From NCBI GenBank assembly GCA_036924285.1, contig JAYKYS010000002.1, forward strand, positions 33,464,501-33,528,500: a stretch of DNA of 64,000 bases, written 5' to 3'. The position numbers and the translations under genes are program-made. Numbering within the stretch: position 1 is the first letter of the stretch; every line of letters begins with the position of its first letter. This stretch comes from Asterella californica. Taxonomy: Eukaryota > Streptophyta > Marchantiopsida > Marchantiales > Aytoniaceae. Below are positions 1 through 11,706 of this stretch, in pieces. The notes under the pieces are model-generated. The model was given only the letters and a program-made list of their open reading frames with translations. It was not told the origin of the DNA and searched no databases.

Positions 1-977
1 GGTTCAGATGACAGCCATCCACACAGCGATCGATCACAACACCGAAATGAACCACTCCACGCATGCGCGCACTCGCACATCGAAGATACCAACGATCTAC
101 CAACTCCGAAGATACCACCGGCAGCGATCCGTGATCTAAAATCTCTCAGTCAGACCTCGCAATCTGAGTTCTTCAAGTGATAAACGGTATGTACTCACTC
201 CACCATACCAACAGGAACTAGACAATCACTACAGTCGAGCCAAATCCACTCTGTGCTCGCAGAGAATCTAGATCTCACTCACCAAGACAACCCACCATAG
301 CCAGGAGCTTGAAGACTCAACTTGAAGAACTGAGGTATGCAAGCCCTACCTGCGAAGTATACCCCTAGTGGACACTCCCACCAACTTGCCCTAACGACAC
401 TAACGGCCTTATCGAGATTCATCACTTCGCACTCGATCAACCTAACCGAGTTGCCAAACTGACGTGACAACAATCCTCCTCCCATGCATCTCAATTTCAC
501 CCAAATCCCAACCCTCGATCCATCTCTACACGAACTGTTTGATCCAATACATATCTTGCACAAATTTGAATCCGATGACGTTATCGTATCATAGGACGTG
601 AAATGTGTATCTAGGAATACGCTTGATATCAAGGTGTGAAAAGCGCGTATGGTTTAAGAAAAATAGAACAACAACATATGAGTGCAATCTTCTAGTCCAA
701 AATCTTATACTTTATTGTGATCAATTATCCATAATGTTTACAAACAGACTCAATGGTCTATGATATTTATAAAAGTTCATAAAATCCAGATCTAATGGTA
801 CAGCTGTATAGTCCAAAATAAGCCGAATCCAATGGTACACAATATGTCTTCTACTTACCCTCGTGAAAGAAGTTACGTCACTTCTAAATCCATGGCTTTC
901 AACTCCAAAATTCTCCAACCAATTTATCAAAATCTAAATATGAAGTGTCAAGCATAATCCTTGCAAAAATCCGATTC
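1..977. other. Intergenic, no gene recognised
   Basis: No open frame here resembles a protein I know and no RNA gene is visible. Sequence from about 540 onward contains isolated pieces (for example 'aatccaatggtaca'-like strings near 790-835) that resemble the units of the decayed array that follows, so the array may once have begun earlier. The longest open frames are unremarkable and lack domain motifs. Confidence 0.5.
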
Positions 978-2110
978 CGATGGTACTTTTTGTGATCCGA
1001 ACGGATATCCCAATAGAAATTTTTAAAACGTTTAGCCCTCGAACTTCTTCCTTTGGTAAGATCTGCGCGAGCTCGGTGCAGATTTGCCGCTCAAACCTCA
1101 AACATCTTGCTATCTTCAAACCCGTGCATTTTCTCCCTACACATCTAAATGTGTTGTTCTTGATGTCATTTGAAAGCTCTCGGCGCCCTCTTTCTAACGG
1201 TACCACTTTCAATCCTAGTTGACCTCTACAGCTCGAGTTACGACCGGTCAAAGCCAACGAACCTCTTCCTCTTTGTGAATCTGCGCGAGCTCTCGAGCAG
1301 TTCGAACATTCACAGCCCCCTCCCAACTATCTCACTACGCGAGTCCTTGCACTGTTTCGACGTATCGATAAAAGTCTCAATGAAATGTAAATGCTTTCAA
1401 CTTCTGTCTCGTAGCTCAGAATCCAATGATTTTTGATGTCATTGGAAAGTCCTCAAAAAACCCTATCCGATGGTACATGTCTCAACCCAAATTGACATCT
1501 ATAACATGAGTTACGGCCGCTTGAGCCTTTCACACCCTTTAGTGAACGAATCTGCACGAACCCTCGTGCAGATTGTGCCTCCCAAGCCCAAAGTACCTTC
1601 ATCATTTGAAATCTACACGAGCCCTCATACGACTTTTGTATAGTCCAAAACACACTTCCACGTCAGACCTTGGATCCGATGTTTTTAGTGTCACAAAAAA
1701 CTCTTGAAAAATCCTATCCAATGATATAAAGTTTGCACAAACTGATCCGTGTACCTCGAGAAAGTGAAATTTTCAAACCCTCGTGTTTAAAATATTGTGC
1801 AAGTCCTCACGCATATTGTCATGTCTTAGGTCTTAGTATCTCCGCTCACTGAAATCTGCACGAGCCCTCGCACATGTTTGACATACAACCCCAAAGTACT
1901 TGGTGAACTTCAAACCTCTGTAGTTCTCTAACCACGGTTCCAAATGATGCATTTGAGATGACGTTGGAAAGACCTTGTCACCCTCTTTCCAATTGTATCA
2001 AGCATGACAAAAATTGAGCTATGAGTGGAAACTACGACCGTTCAATGTTAAGTTATTCTTTTCCTTCAATAAATATACGCGACCTCGTGTCGATTTGCTG
2101 GTTTCATCTT
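978..2110. repeat. Decayed tandem array, units about 220-275 bp
   Basis: At least five related units can be lined up by a shared order of blocks: a 'GATGTCATTGGAAAG'-like block, a 'CCGATGGTAC'-like block, a 'GAGTTACGACCG'-like block and a 'CTGCGCGAGCTC'-like block. The GGTAC-type block recurs near 978, 1199, 1473, 1724 and 1995, so spacing is about 220-275 bp. Units are strongly diverged. Similar blocks (lower-case 'gaagttatgacc') occur in the LTRs at 10136 and 19063, so the array may descend from LTR or leader sequence of a retroelement. That origin is inference; the periodicity is directly visible. Confidence 0.6.
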
Positions 2111-2570
2111 GTTCAACCTAAAAATCCATCCCAAAACTTTATTAAGTCCTGAAAATTATGTCAAAAAGTTTGGACAGTCTCCCAGCACCTTCCCAAAATT
2201 TTACAGATTGAATCTTAGAATCCCCGACTTTTATAATGTTTGCAAGCAGAGATAAGTCTAAGTGTCGTCTTGTTTGCTTGCCAAGTGTCATCTATACATG
2301 CATGACAAGTGTCACTTGTATAGAGCCGCCAAGTGGTGCACATGCACAGTGACACATCATCTCGATCTACCACCTCAGTCCAAATGTCTCGTCAATACCT
2401 CCATCCAATTAGCACCCACCATGTCAACATCTCGCCATCTCAGCACTATGCGTCATCAGCGCATCAGATGCCACGTTAGATCTTCAAATGTTCACGACAC
2501 ATGAAACCTAAAAGTTACAACTACTAGTAACTCTGTCGTCTTAGCTCCGTTCGTAACGATAAAAAGCTCA
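2111..2570. other. Intergenic, short CAAGTGTCA motifs only
   Basis: No gene recognised. Between 2280 and 2335 the string CAAGTGTCA occurs twice, with a related CAAGTGG, in a short imperfect direct repeat. Confidence 0.35.
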
Positions 2571-3245
2571 ATTTTGATCACCTCGACAAGGATTATACAA
2601 TTGTTCAGTAAGTAACATACTTGGAGCTTGCTGATAAAATTCTATCCTAAAGTCTTAGTTTAACACTGTAGCCGGTCCACGACACGACAACGCCTTGCGC
2701 ACTTGCATCAGATTCATCATCTCTCAAAACTTCCATCGCTAACCTTAGCATTATCAGTCACAATATGTACGTCTCTCCAAATCCATCCTAAGCTGACATG
2801 TTGTCAGAAACCCTCCCCAAAAGAATAATCGAGCCATCAAAAAGTCATTGACATATAGTTTATATCTTTGCAAAATAACAATGTTGTTATTATCCGTCAT
2901 AAATAACAAACTACTATCATTTTTCATCATTCGGTTGTGATCCACCATAAATAACATGACATTGTTTTCCATTTCACTTTCACATTCGCTGGCTTGTCAC
3001 TTTCATTGACGGACCGTTCGTCGGCAGTCCGTCGACCTACCATCAATCCAAAAATCCATAAAAGTAAAAATCACCGTAACTTTGTTATCTTTACTCTGTT
3101 TTTGATGATTTAAACACCCATTTTGATCTCTTAGATGATCTATTCAGTACTTCTGTCAAATCTGTGTTAGCAATAAGTTTGAGAAAATGATTTTCTCATT
3201 ACCTTAGTTTCATGTCATAGTCGGTCCACTACGCGACATAGTGTC
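2571..3245. repeat. Two degenerate copies about 550 bp apart
   Basis: The stretch starting at 2571 (TTTGATCACC) and ending near 2695 is repeated in diverged form from 3122 (TTTGATCTC) to 3245. Within it 'GCCGGTCCACGAC' at 2671 corresponds to 'TCGGTCCACTACGCGAC' at 3221, and 'CTTAGTTT' precedes both. Offsets are 551 and 550 bp, so the duplication is colinear. The sequence between the copies codes for nothing I recognise. Probably a fragment of a tandemly duplicated retroelement leader or a satellite. Confidence 0.5.
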
Positions 3246-3929
3246 TGGGGTTTTTCGAGCTGTTAATACGTGATATCACTAGACGATCCATTCTACCTTG
3301 TCTAAAAATTACCTATATAATTCTTCAAATCAGTATAAATGTTTAGAGTCTTGTTCCCCCGGTCCAACATAAAATAAAATATAGAAAATAGAACAATTAT
3401 ATATTTTATCTTGTCTTTATTATCTTACATTTATAAATGTAAAAAAAAACTGTATATTCAAACTGAATCATATTATAATATTGTACATATCATAAGTACG
3501 TAAAGAAAACCTAAAAGCTTTGTGGTTCGGAACGGCCATTGATCACAACGGGATACAGTATAGCTGTACAGTTGAGAATGAACCCTAATTCCTATCATTT
3601 TGAACACTTTAGGTAAATTTTTTATCAATAGTTCGTAACCTGTGTAAATATTCAAACGCTGTAAATATTTAAACATTTCTGCAACCGTTGTCTAACAATT
3701 AGACAGGGTAGAATGGACCCTGCTCGTCTACACTCCATTCCACTTATGTATTATATATGTTTACTTCCACCTCAAAATGTAGTTTCGCATATTGAAGCCA
3801 ATGGCTCTATACAATCAAACTAATAAACAAACTATCGAACATATTGTAGGTCTAATGATCAACTGGTACCCTACTTGGGACGGTCATAGCGTGAGACGTG
3901 ACAGCCAAGGATCAGAGCACCGAGTGACT
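3246..3929. other. AT-rich spacer, no gene
   Basis: AT-rich DNA without a recognisable gene. It ends where base composition rises sharply, at the start of the GR-RBP upstream region. Confidence 0.4.
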
Positions 3930-4586
3930 GGTAAACCTAAGTAACCCTAAAGGGCCTAAACCCGGGAAACCCGACACTCTGTACGCGGTTTCGGGCGTGA
4001 AGCGGGGCTTGGGGAAGTACTCTGGAAACGAAATGTAACTCTGTAACGGGTGAGGTTTGAGTCGCCTAGGAGTAAGAATGTCATTACTGTACATATTCCA
4101 GTCGTCAGGAATTGTGAGTGCAAGCGGAGTTGTTCGCGTACCGTCGGAGTGATTCTTTGTGCCCAACGTGACGAGGAGAAGGGGCGTGGAAACGTGAAGT
4201 TGTTAAACCCTCCATGAACCCCCGGCAGTCGGGAGACGACGGGAGGAGAACATTGCCAGTCGGAGCGTGTGCGCCAATAAGACCCAGTCAGCGTTCCTCC
4301 TAAGACAGCATTCTGAGCAGAACAGGAAAGCCCTAGAAGGGTCTCAAAGACGGCCCTCGGCGCCGCTACTTTTCCCTTATCATCCACCACCTCCCGAGGT
4401 GGTCCGGAGCAAAAGATCCTTTTCTTTGTTAGTGTGCGGCCTCTGGAGTCTCTTTCTCAAACTCTTGGCCGTCTTGTGCATCCTTTTCTGACCTTCCGAG
4501 CCCTCGACGAGCGTCTTTCAATCGGTGGCAGTTGCATCCGATCGTGTGATTGATCGACTAGTCGATTGAGTTTTAGCTAGCATACG
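3930..4586 (+). promoter_or_regulatory. Probable promoter and 5' leader of the GR-RBP gene
   Basis: The GC content rises abruptly and several plant promoter motifs cluster. A telo-box AACCCTAA lies at 3943-3950, immediately followed by GGGCCTAAACCC at 3952-3963, which combines a GGCCTA/site-II-like core with a second telo-box-like TAAACCC. A CCAAT box is at 4274-4278. Telo-box plus GGGCC elements are known in plants from promoters of translation-related and RNA-binding proteins. No clear TATA box is seen. A pyrimidine-rich stretch at about 4366-4400 could hold the transcription start. A 5'UTR intron cannot be excluded. Confidence 0.5.
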
Positions 4587-5090
4587 ATGTCTTACTTCGG
4601 TCCGTTAGGGCGTATGCTGTTGCAGAGGGTCGGGTGCACTGCGTCCCGATCTGTGCTCTCGCAAAATGTGGGAGCTGCGGCCATCCCAGCTCTGTTCTTC
4701 TTGCAGAGCCGTGGTATGGCTTCGTCGAAGCTTTTCATCGGCGGTCTGGCTTGGGCAACAGACGAGAAAACCCTGAGAGACGCCTTTTCTTCCTTCGGTG
4801 AGGTCACCGATGTGAGAATTATCACTGACAGAGACACCGGAAGATCGAGGGGATTCGGTTTCGTCAGCTACACGAGTGATGTGGAGGCGCAAAACGCTTT
4901 GCAAGAGATGGATGGCCGTGATTTGGCTGGCCGAACCATCAGAGTGGATTATGCTACAGATAGAACACAAGGAGGAGAAGGTGCTGCTGGCGGCTACAAC
5001 CGACCCAGTGGATTCAGCTCCAGGGGTCAGGGTGGCAACAGGCAAGGCGGAGGAGGTGGCGCTGGGGGCAACGGCTGGAGGGGTTACTAA
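4587..5090 (+). CDS. Glycine-rich RNA-binding protein, probably mitochondrial (GR-RBP/ORRM type)
   Basis: A 167-residue open frame with one RRM and a glycine-rich tail. Residues 1-43 form an extension with four arginines and no acidic residue, as expected of a mitochondrial presequence; the RRM starts at the internal MASSKLF (Met44). RNP2 is LFIGGL (49-54), RNP1 is RGFGFVSY (88-95), and the RRM ends near residue 125. Residues 129-167 are rich in Gly, Arg, Ser, Asn and Gln and end in WRGY. Family members bind RNA as chaperones and, in mitochondria, as organelle RNA-recognition-motif editing factors, often with a role in cold response. The first ATG is chosen because it supplies the presequence. 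The coding region is uninterrupted; many plant relatives have introns, so an intronless state is worth checking. No poly(A) tract follows the stop, so there is no direct sign of a retrocopy. It is the only intact host gene I can support here. Confidence 0.93.
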   Translation: MSYFGPLGRMLLQRVGCTASRSVLSQNVGAAAIPALFFLQSRGMASSKLFIGGLAWATDEKTLRDAFSSFGEVTDVRIITDRDTGRSRGFGFVSYTSDVEAQNALQEMDGRDLAGRTIRVDYATDRTQGGEGAAGGYNRPSGFSSRGQGGNRQGGGGGAGGNGWRGY

Positions 5091-8000
5091 TTGTGAGCTA
5101 TCGTCGCGCCTATCACGAACGAGAGCCTCCAAGATCTTGATATTCGAAAGTATTGTCGACGGACGGTTGAAGTAATCGCGTATATGTGCTAGTGGCATAT
5201 TTTGAAGATTCATCATAGGAATTACCCCTGTTTGTCCTCTACTTTCAAAAACAAATATCTTACCTACTGTACGTAGTTTCAAACAAGCTTTCAATCAGTC
5301 ATCTACATGCGATCCACTCGATTATTCTAAGCAAATGCACAGTCCGTTTGACTCTTTGAAGTAAATGCGTAGCCTCCGAATTGTTTACTTGGGAGAACTT
5401 CTTGATGATGAGGTGTTATAGGAAGGCACTAGTTGTTATCTATCTGTTTGTATGTTACTTCATTTACGTGGTAGTACTGATACTGTACGACGAGCATGTC
5501 CGGATCGAGACTATAAGTACCATATCAGACGGGTTTGTGGCTTTTGTGGGCTTTAGTATGGTTTACAGTAGTAATGAAGTCTCGTCTATCTTCATCCTGC
5601 ATGGGTCGTTTATTATCTTGGTTGCCCATGATTCGTTACTGCATCTGGTACATTGTAGTCCACCCCACATCTTACCTATAGCGAGTTTCCATTAGGAGTC
5701 AGGTGCTGCCACTTCAGGAGTATATAAATTGGAATCACTCGTCGTGCTTTGACTTCATTGAATTGCGGGTCGGTGGATCGTCGTTAAGAGAGGCAACACT
5801 CGTTAAGATTCGGATTCATCCGCCCCCGATTCAAGTGGTGTGGCTCCTTTACCGTGGGCTCCAAATGTCTGACCCCGCCTGGTAAGTTCTTATTGCATTA
5901 AGCAGATTAGCAGATTTGACGTATCGCTGATTTCACAAACTCTTAGCTTGACTCGCCGTCTTTGCTCGCCGATTTTTTTCGAACTGGTGTATCCGGAGTT
6001 TGTCACTTGGAGACTTTCATTTTTTAAGCTGTTAATGAAATGAAGCATGGAAGCGTGGAAGCATCCCTAGAAGTACTTGACAGCAAGATTTCACTCCAGT
6101 ACGAAAGAGTAGATTCAAGGCTGGTCTGAAATATGGAGATCAGGGGTTTTTGAATTAGAAACCTGGGGCTGGTTACAGACACTGGATAAGAAGTGTGTAT
6201 GATCTTCTTAGCTGGTTGAGGCCTCATTGTGGGAGATGACTAGGGAGGTAAGGGTTTATACGGTAAGTGCTGTAAATAACCCAAGTGACTGCAGTAATCG
6301 TTAGTGACGTTTCAGTTATCTGGTTAGATATAAGTATGACGCTCTCAAGAATTCACTATGATGTGTGTACCAGTCAGTTTCAGATTATCATTGACGGCAT
6401 GAGAGTCTGCGTGTCACCACTGAGACTATCGCTAAAGTGGATATTTGCTGTGCAGTGATCCATGGAAATACACTTGGATATTGTCGATGAGAGTGTGTTC
6501 TTAGTTCGGACCTGCTGTGTATAGGTCGTGTGTCTGTTGTGAAGTGGAAGTGCACGGGTCTAGTGAAACTCGAATTGGCATTTCCTTTTAACAAACAAAT
6601 ATAGCAACGACTGTCATTGATCACGAAAGTTGGTTGGTATGTGCCTAGATTTGAATTCTCCACGGGCTTGTGAACGTGGTGTGCCGCATTTCCTCGTATG
6701 CGAGTGAGACAGTACTTGTAGGCGGCAAAGTAGGTATGTTTTACCGGTAGTTGAAGTTACCCTGTTATCCCAACTGCTCCGTCAGTCGTGGGCCAAGTAC
6801 ATATTTACTTTGCCTTCTGCGAAGCTCTCGAGAAGGAGTGCGGAAGCACGCACATTATCATTAAGTTTCGTACAACCAGGAGTGGAAGTAACTTCTGTAG
6901 GATATTTATACTCTTTCCGCTTCAACCATGTATTACAAGTAAAGTAGAGAGGTGTTTATTTTTCTGTTCGGCCGAGGAATTCAAGGAATCTTTGAGAGGG
7001 GCCGTAGTCAACCGTATGATTCCTTCGGTCGGATCAGACGTTGTGGCCATTTGCTGCAAGTAAGGCTTCCTAATAATTCTCTTACATAATACCGTCCATG
7101 GCTTGTATATCTGGTCGCTGCGTGTTTGTTTTGAGCGGTGATTTGAAGGAATATGCTAGAACATTAGGTGTTCGCGTAGACCATTGCTTCCGTGTGAGGA
7201 GTCTCGGTACAAGGGCAAGGGTTGTAGGTCCATAATGCTACCCCGATGATTATCGTCAGGATGTATTTGCACCATGCGCGTATGTGCTCTCGTGGGGCCG
7301 AAAGGCTGTGTATAGGATCAACATGGTCTGTCTGTTGTGGAGACTCGACCTGATGTAAGCGGTCTGAGAAGCCAGCAGCTCATATGTATAGCACAAGCCA
7401 CTAAAAAGAGTGGCTTCTCAGTTCTAAATCAGCTTCTCAGTTCCGAGGTGTAACCGAGGGGAGAGGACTGAAAAGCCACGACTTCTCTCGTGGGTTGCAC
7501 AGCGTAGAGAAAAACGTAAAGATATAAAGATCGTGAGAATTTCAACGGTTCTGTTGTGTTTCAAGAATAACATTTGGAGATGTTCATGAGATTAATATAT
7601 ATAGATCTTAGTTTATCAAAAGATTCGTGGTATCATCTGGATCGTCTGCCGAAGATTGTTGTCTCATACAAAAACTCCCTCCAAAATACAAAGAAGCCGG
7701 ACTTTATACTTCCAGAATCCTTAACCCTTAGATCATTGTTGGTGTCCGATATCGTTTCTTTTCTACTGACGGGTCGCGTGGGAGCAAGTTGGAATGTTAA
7801 AATGCGAAGAAAGAGAGGGAGGACAAGGCAAGTGAGAAGTGGCCAAACGAAATATACGATGCGGCGTTTTCTTGATGAGAACTGCTAAAGAGCGGAGCAA
7901 GTGTGCAAGTCTTAATCAATTCTGCTTACGTGTCCGTGACATATGAACACAAATTGGTTGTCAGTGAAATTATCGTTTGCCTTAGCTCGTCAGCGCTTTT

Positions 8001-8478
8001 CTCGCGTCGTATATCTCAGGTTCATGCCCGGTTTGATGTGCGAGGGAACACAGCGATGGCGGAGTGAGTGAACTGAGTTTCCATGAAGGTGAAAGTCCTT
8101 CTCCCTTGAGAACGGGGTAACAGCGTTGTCTCGAGTTGTGGAACTGACAGTATTAACCGAAGAATTAACGAGGTATTCAGTATACTATCAGGTTTCTTTC
8201 TCCGAAGAGCTTAATACTCCCGCAGGGGCAACGAAAACTCCATGGAGAAGTGATTAGATAGAAAGTTCCAGGACGTGTACGTTGTGGGTAAACGATATAG
8301 TTGCAGAACTTCTTTTGCACCTATAAAATTGCAGAATAAGGATTTCAACTCAAGAAAAACTGCTTTGTAAGAATACATTTGGCAGTATAAAACTCATTTG
8401 GCAGTGTAAGTTTTATGGAGGATCATGATCATACTCGATCCGATTAGAGCATGGAAGAATAGGTTGTAAGCAAGGCTC
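5091..8478. other. Intergenic; 3' UTR of the GR-RBP gene, then no gene recognised
   Basis: The first 150-250 bases after the GR-RBP stop presumably form its 3' UTR; no canonical AATAAA is evident. Beyond this I recognise no protein. The open frame at 5381-5695 has a hydrophobic stretch but no family motif, and that at 7574-7888 lies in sequence that looks like repeat debris. A consensus-like 5' splice site (TGGTAAGTTCTT near 5880) follows a short open frame, but no partner exon was found. Confidence 0.4.
7364..7421. repeat. Nested inverted repeat (hairpin)
   Basis: CTGAGAAGCCA at 7364-7374 is perfectly complementary to TGGCTTCTCAG at 7411-7421. Inside it AAGCCACT (7395-7402) pairs with AGTGGCTT (7409-7416) around a six-base loop. 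The right arm can therefore pair with either left arm, and CTTCTCAG recurs once more just downstream. A conserved RNA role is not indicated; it may be the end of a small transposable element. Confidence 0.45.
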
Positions 8479-8646
8479 GAATTGAGTATGAGACAAGGAA
8501 GTTTAATTTGTATTTCACAATTCAATCTTCATTTGTTGCAAGATAACAACTCGACTTTGGTTGAATTGAGTATGAGACGAGGAAGTTTAATTCGGATCTC
8601 ACCATTCAATCTTTTTTGTTGCAAGATAACAAGTGAGAGTTTAGAA
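8479..8646 (+). repeat. Tandem duplication, 84-bp unit, two copies
   Basis: GAATTGAGTATGAGAC starts at 8479 and again at 8563. The two units also share GGAAGTTTAATT, ATTCAATCTT and TTGTTGCAAGATAACAA, with a few substitutions and one short gap. No coding role is apparent. Confidence 0.75.
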
Positions 8647-9130
8647 AAAACCATTTTGCGTGGTAATCGATATCTATTGATGAATAATATTGCATCCAAA
8701 GTGCATTTCTGGCTGAAAATAAGAAGAAACAAACATGAAGAGCGCTTGTAAAATAGGGAGGTGAGATCCGAGAGTTCAAGATGATAAGATGTGTTTAACT
8801 GTATCTTTCATTCAGAATTTATTGACTGTATCTTTCACTCAGAATGAATCCTTAAGAGGAGTCAAAGTATATAGACAAATAATGTGATTATATTTAATAT
8901 CTCTAAGAGTAGTCTTTACTGATGGACTGAAAAGATTAGATAAGATTTAGAGACAGGCTGCTGCTGACAACGGTTTGATAGATGTACATAAGAACCTGTA
9001 AGTATAACGATGAGAGACGTTGTAGTGTCATGGACCGGCTCTTATCTGAAAATCTATTTTCAATACTTATCATTATCGCTCCAAAGACGCTCATAAGAAT
9101 AAAAATGAGTTTTTCTACACACATTTTACC

Positions 9131-9430
9131 ACTTTCATTTCATCAACTGGTAGAGCTCATTGTCAGCTTCTCATGGACACTTCGTCTACTTCATTTAGAC
9201 GTCTAGTGATGAAGTTGCAAGACTCGAAAGGTGGAAAAATCAAGCTAGACTTTAGCTTACGGACTTTTTACACAACTTCGGATCTTCACTTCATTACATC
9301 AACTGACAGAGATCGTTATTAGCTTTCCATGGGCATTCCATCTACTTCATTTGGACGTATAGTGGTAAAATTATGAGATTCAGAAGATTGAGAAAATCAA
9401 GCTAAGCCTTAGCTTCCTATTGTTGATTGG
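9131..9430 (+). repeat. Tandem duplication, 157-bp unit, two diverged copies
   Basis: CATCAACTGG at 9141 and CATCAACTGA at 9298 mark two colinear units that share TCTACTTCATTT, GGACGT and AAATCAAGCTA. The units are noticeably diverged, so the duplication is old. It lies just upstream of the old family A pol fragment and may be part of that element's non-coding sequence. Confidence 0.6.
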
Positions 9431-9469
9431 GTATTTGTGGTTCTTTGTGCTATACTAAGGACACATGAA

Positions 9470-10135
9470 TGAAGAGTTCAAGGATTTTCGTTAAGTACCA
9501 CTATAGAGCGGGATTGCAGTGGTGCGCAGAGAAGGTACTCTCGCTTGACGAAGAAAGTGTCTTTTGTATAGAGTTTGTCGGATCTTTCATAGTGTGGGAT
9601 TGCTGTTTACAAGAAGATAGAAGCACTGAGAAGAAAAGAACAAAAGTATTTACGTGAGGTTGAGTTGGTGTTGAGAGAGTTGGGTGAGCTAGAAAGAGAT
9701 GAATGGATTTCTAGTGTTTATGTGGAAGATGGATTGAAGATCTTTATGAGAGATCACGCCTATTGGATGAGAGGATATGAATAAAGTTGTGCAGATTCAT
9801 TCAAGGGAGGTCTATTCAGTGATCGAATCATTTCGTGCACCTGAGGTTCGAGTTGAGACGAAGTACAAGATAGTGGATAAGAAGGTAAAGCTAGTTGTTG
9901 GTCCTTTGGCAGAAGACACTAACCAAAACATGGATCGAGCTTCAAGGAAGAAGAGTTTGAGATATCCTGCAATGATAGGACATAAGTTCACGGATTAGAC
10001 CTTTGAAGAATTGAAGATTGGATCTGATGGGTCTCTTCTACCAAGAGAGAGAGAACTGTTTCAAGGAGATGCTTTCAAGATATGAGAAAGCATTTGCTTT
10101 TGAGCCACATGAGTTGGGTGTGTAGACCCATACGT
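9470..10135 (+). pseudogene. Old Ty3/gypsy family A element, pol fragment before RT (left half)
   Basis: Translation matches, piece by piece, the region of the younger element at about 15530-16190. It contains the segment between protease and RT: SREVYSVIESF, then VETKYKIVDKKVK, then IGHKFTD, a stop at 9996-9998, then FEELKIGSDGSLL and the MLSRYEKAFAFEPHELG-like stretch. Frame changes and stops make it non-functional. It is cut at 10135 by the younger element, and its reading resumes at 20345 exactly where expected, so this is the left half of a disrupted copy. The function of this pre-RT segment is unknown to me. Confidence 0.85.
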
Positions 10136-11418
10136 TGTCGCGCTACTTGGCGGCTACATGTTATATTTCTACTCCGACGCTTGAGTTTAGTAATTCTAGA
10201 AGTTAGCTTATATTACTTCTAGTCGTTTATGTATATGTTTGACACCTTTGCATACGGTGTTAACACTATTTTGAGTCTTAGTAGGTTGATTACCATGTTG
10301 ATAGGGCTTAAGCTCATGGGTTGTATTTGCGTGTCGTCCATGCACGCTTTCTAGCTGATTTAAGTTATTTTTCGAGGCTGCGTGTCGTTTTAAGTAATTT
10401 AAGTTTTACGCTAGCACTCTAGGGGGCTTGACGTGGTAGCCTATGAGTAAAACTAAGTTGCCACGTAGTTTAGGGTACTAAAGGACAACCAAGTGGAGCT
10501 ATGAACTCCCATTGGTCTATTTTTGTCTTTTGTTAAACTCTAAATTTAGAAACAGAGCTCTAGAGTGGAGTTCGAGCATTTGGTGAGGGATCTTCGAAAT
10601 CTGAGAGCACAGGGAGAGAGGGCTCGTCATGCCAAGCACTTCCAGTGAAATTTTTGATCGATTTGATGCAATAAAGACGAAGTTATGACCAATTGAAGTT
10701 CAAATTGTGCTAGAATTGAATCACTTTTGTTGGATTTAGGGTTTTCAGTGTCACTCGCATCAGATTTGAGGAAATTGTTTTAAAACTTCGAGGTTGTGTT
10801 CTCTGCCAGCAGGGCTACGATTTCCCAAAAAGTTTCGCATCGATTGAGTGACTGAGTAATTCAGGGCGGCCGCTGAAGCCGAGGGGGTCTGAAAAGCTCT
10901 TAATCTAGAGCAGCGACTTCAAGGAAGGAGATCTGGAGTTCTACAAACAATCAGGAGTCCCAACTTCACAGGAATGTTCAGCAAGCTGTGAACTGCAAAT
11001 CCTGTAAGAAACTTCGAAATCGATCGAGCCAAACTCCTGTTATAGGTCGAAATAGCCATCTAGGTACCAGAAATTGCCGTAGTTTTCTTGCTCAAAACTT
11101 TTCTGTTCATATCTCCGTGTCAGAATTTGATCTCAGGCTGAAACTTCGTCTGTGAGTTCAGTAGTACCTCATTTGCATGTAGGGGAAGTTTAGAAGCCTA
11201 AACCTTCATAGTTTTCCTCTCCATGAGTCTCAAAGTTCACCGTCGGATCCTATTACTGCCAGCTAGACCTGAATTTCGCCTTCTGGGTATATTACTAGAT
11301 CTTACACATCTGTGTGAGTGTTTATAGCCCATGTTGTAACCTGAAAGCCAACCTCTTGAGTGAACAACCACAGCCAGAAGCCCGGCGCTTTTCTAGGTAG
11401 ACGGATCACACTCCGACA
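10136..11418 (+). repeat. 5' LTR of the young family A element
   Basis: Begins TGTCGCGCTACTTGG and ends CACACTCCGACA; ends form the inverted repeat TGTCG/CGACA. It matches 19063-20344 along its whole length. Relative to the inverted LTR at 11707-13077 it lacks about 88 bp near 10285, a deletion shared with the 3' LTR. No obvious TATA box was singled out. Confidence 0.95.
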
Positions 11419-11494
11419 TACTCTCTTTTTGGTGAACTCGACATGAAACACCTAGGGTGGGAGTTTTCTTGAGAGTGTTACAGGATCAGATATC
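11419..11494 (+). other. Leader with possible non-canonical primer-binding site
   Basis: The usual initiator-Met primer-binding sequence (TGGTATCAGAGC) is absent after the LTR. The best TGG-beginning candidate is TGGTGAACTCGACATG at 11430-11445, 12 bases inside the LTR end. I cannot match it to a tRNA. The gag start codon follows at 11495. Confidence 0.35.
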
Positions 11495-11706
11495 ATGGCC
11501 AACCAAGGATCATCAAGTGGAGGTGCTGGTGCTGCTCAGCAACCTATTCAGTTGGATGCTGCTACGATGAAGATGTTCCAAGCTTTTTCCATGTTCATGC
11601 AGCAGCAGCAGAGCACAGAGAGAAAGGAGGTAATAGCAACCAAGGCGTTGCAATCTGTGGTGCATCAGATGGACCAGTTCAAGGGGACAGATATTTCCAA
11701 GTACGT
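11495..11706 (+). pseudogene. gag N-terminus of the young element (truncated)
   Basis: About 70 codons: a Gly/Ala/Gln-rich start, MFQAFSMFMQQQQ, then KALQSVVHQMDQFKGTDISKY. The last part aligns with KTLQAIVNRYGRFEDRDISWYL in the gag fragment at 29681, which identifies it as gag. The frame then runs directly into the inverted LTR and stops at 11719. Compared with the 29681 copy, most of the capsid region is missing between here and 13925, so the inverted segment replaced rather than merely interrupted gag. Confidence 0.8.

Noticed and set aside
4605..5294. 229-codon open frame on the minus strand opposite the GR-RBP gene
   Set aside because: It is an antisense shadow: its codons mirror the RRM and glycine-rich tail and it has no domain of its own.
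5381..5695. Hydrophobic 104-codon frame that could be a membrane protein
   Set aside because: No family motif, no promoter or splice support, and T-rich sequence alone gives such hydrophobic translations.
7628..7640. TGGTATCATCTGG, similar to the initiator-Met primer-binding site
   Set aside because: Only the first eight bases match and no LTR end precedes it.
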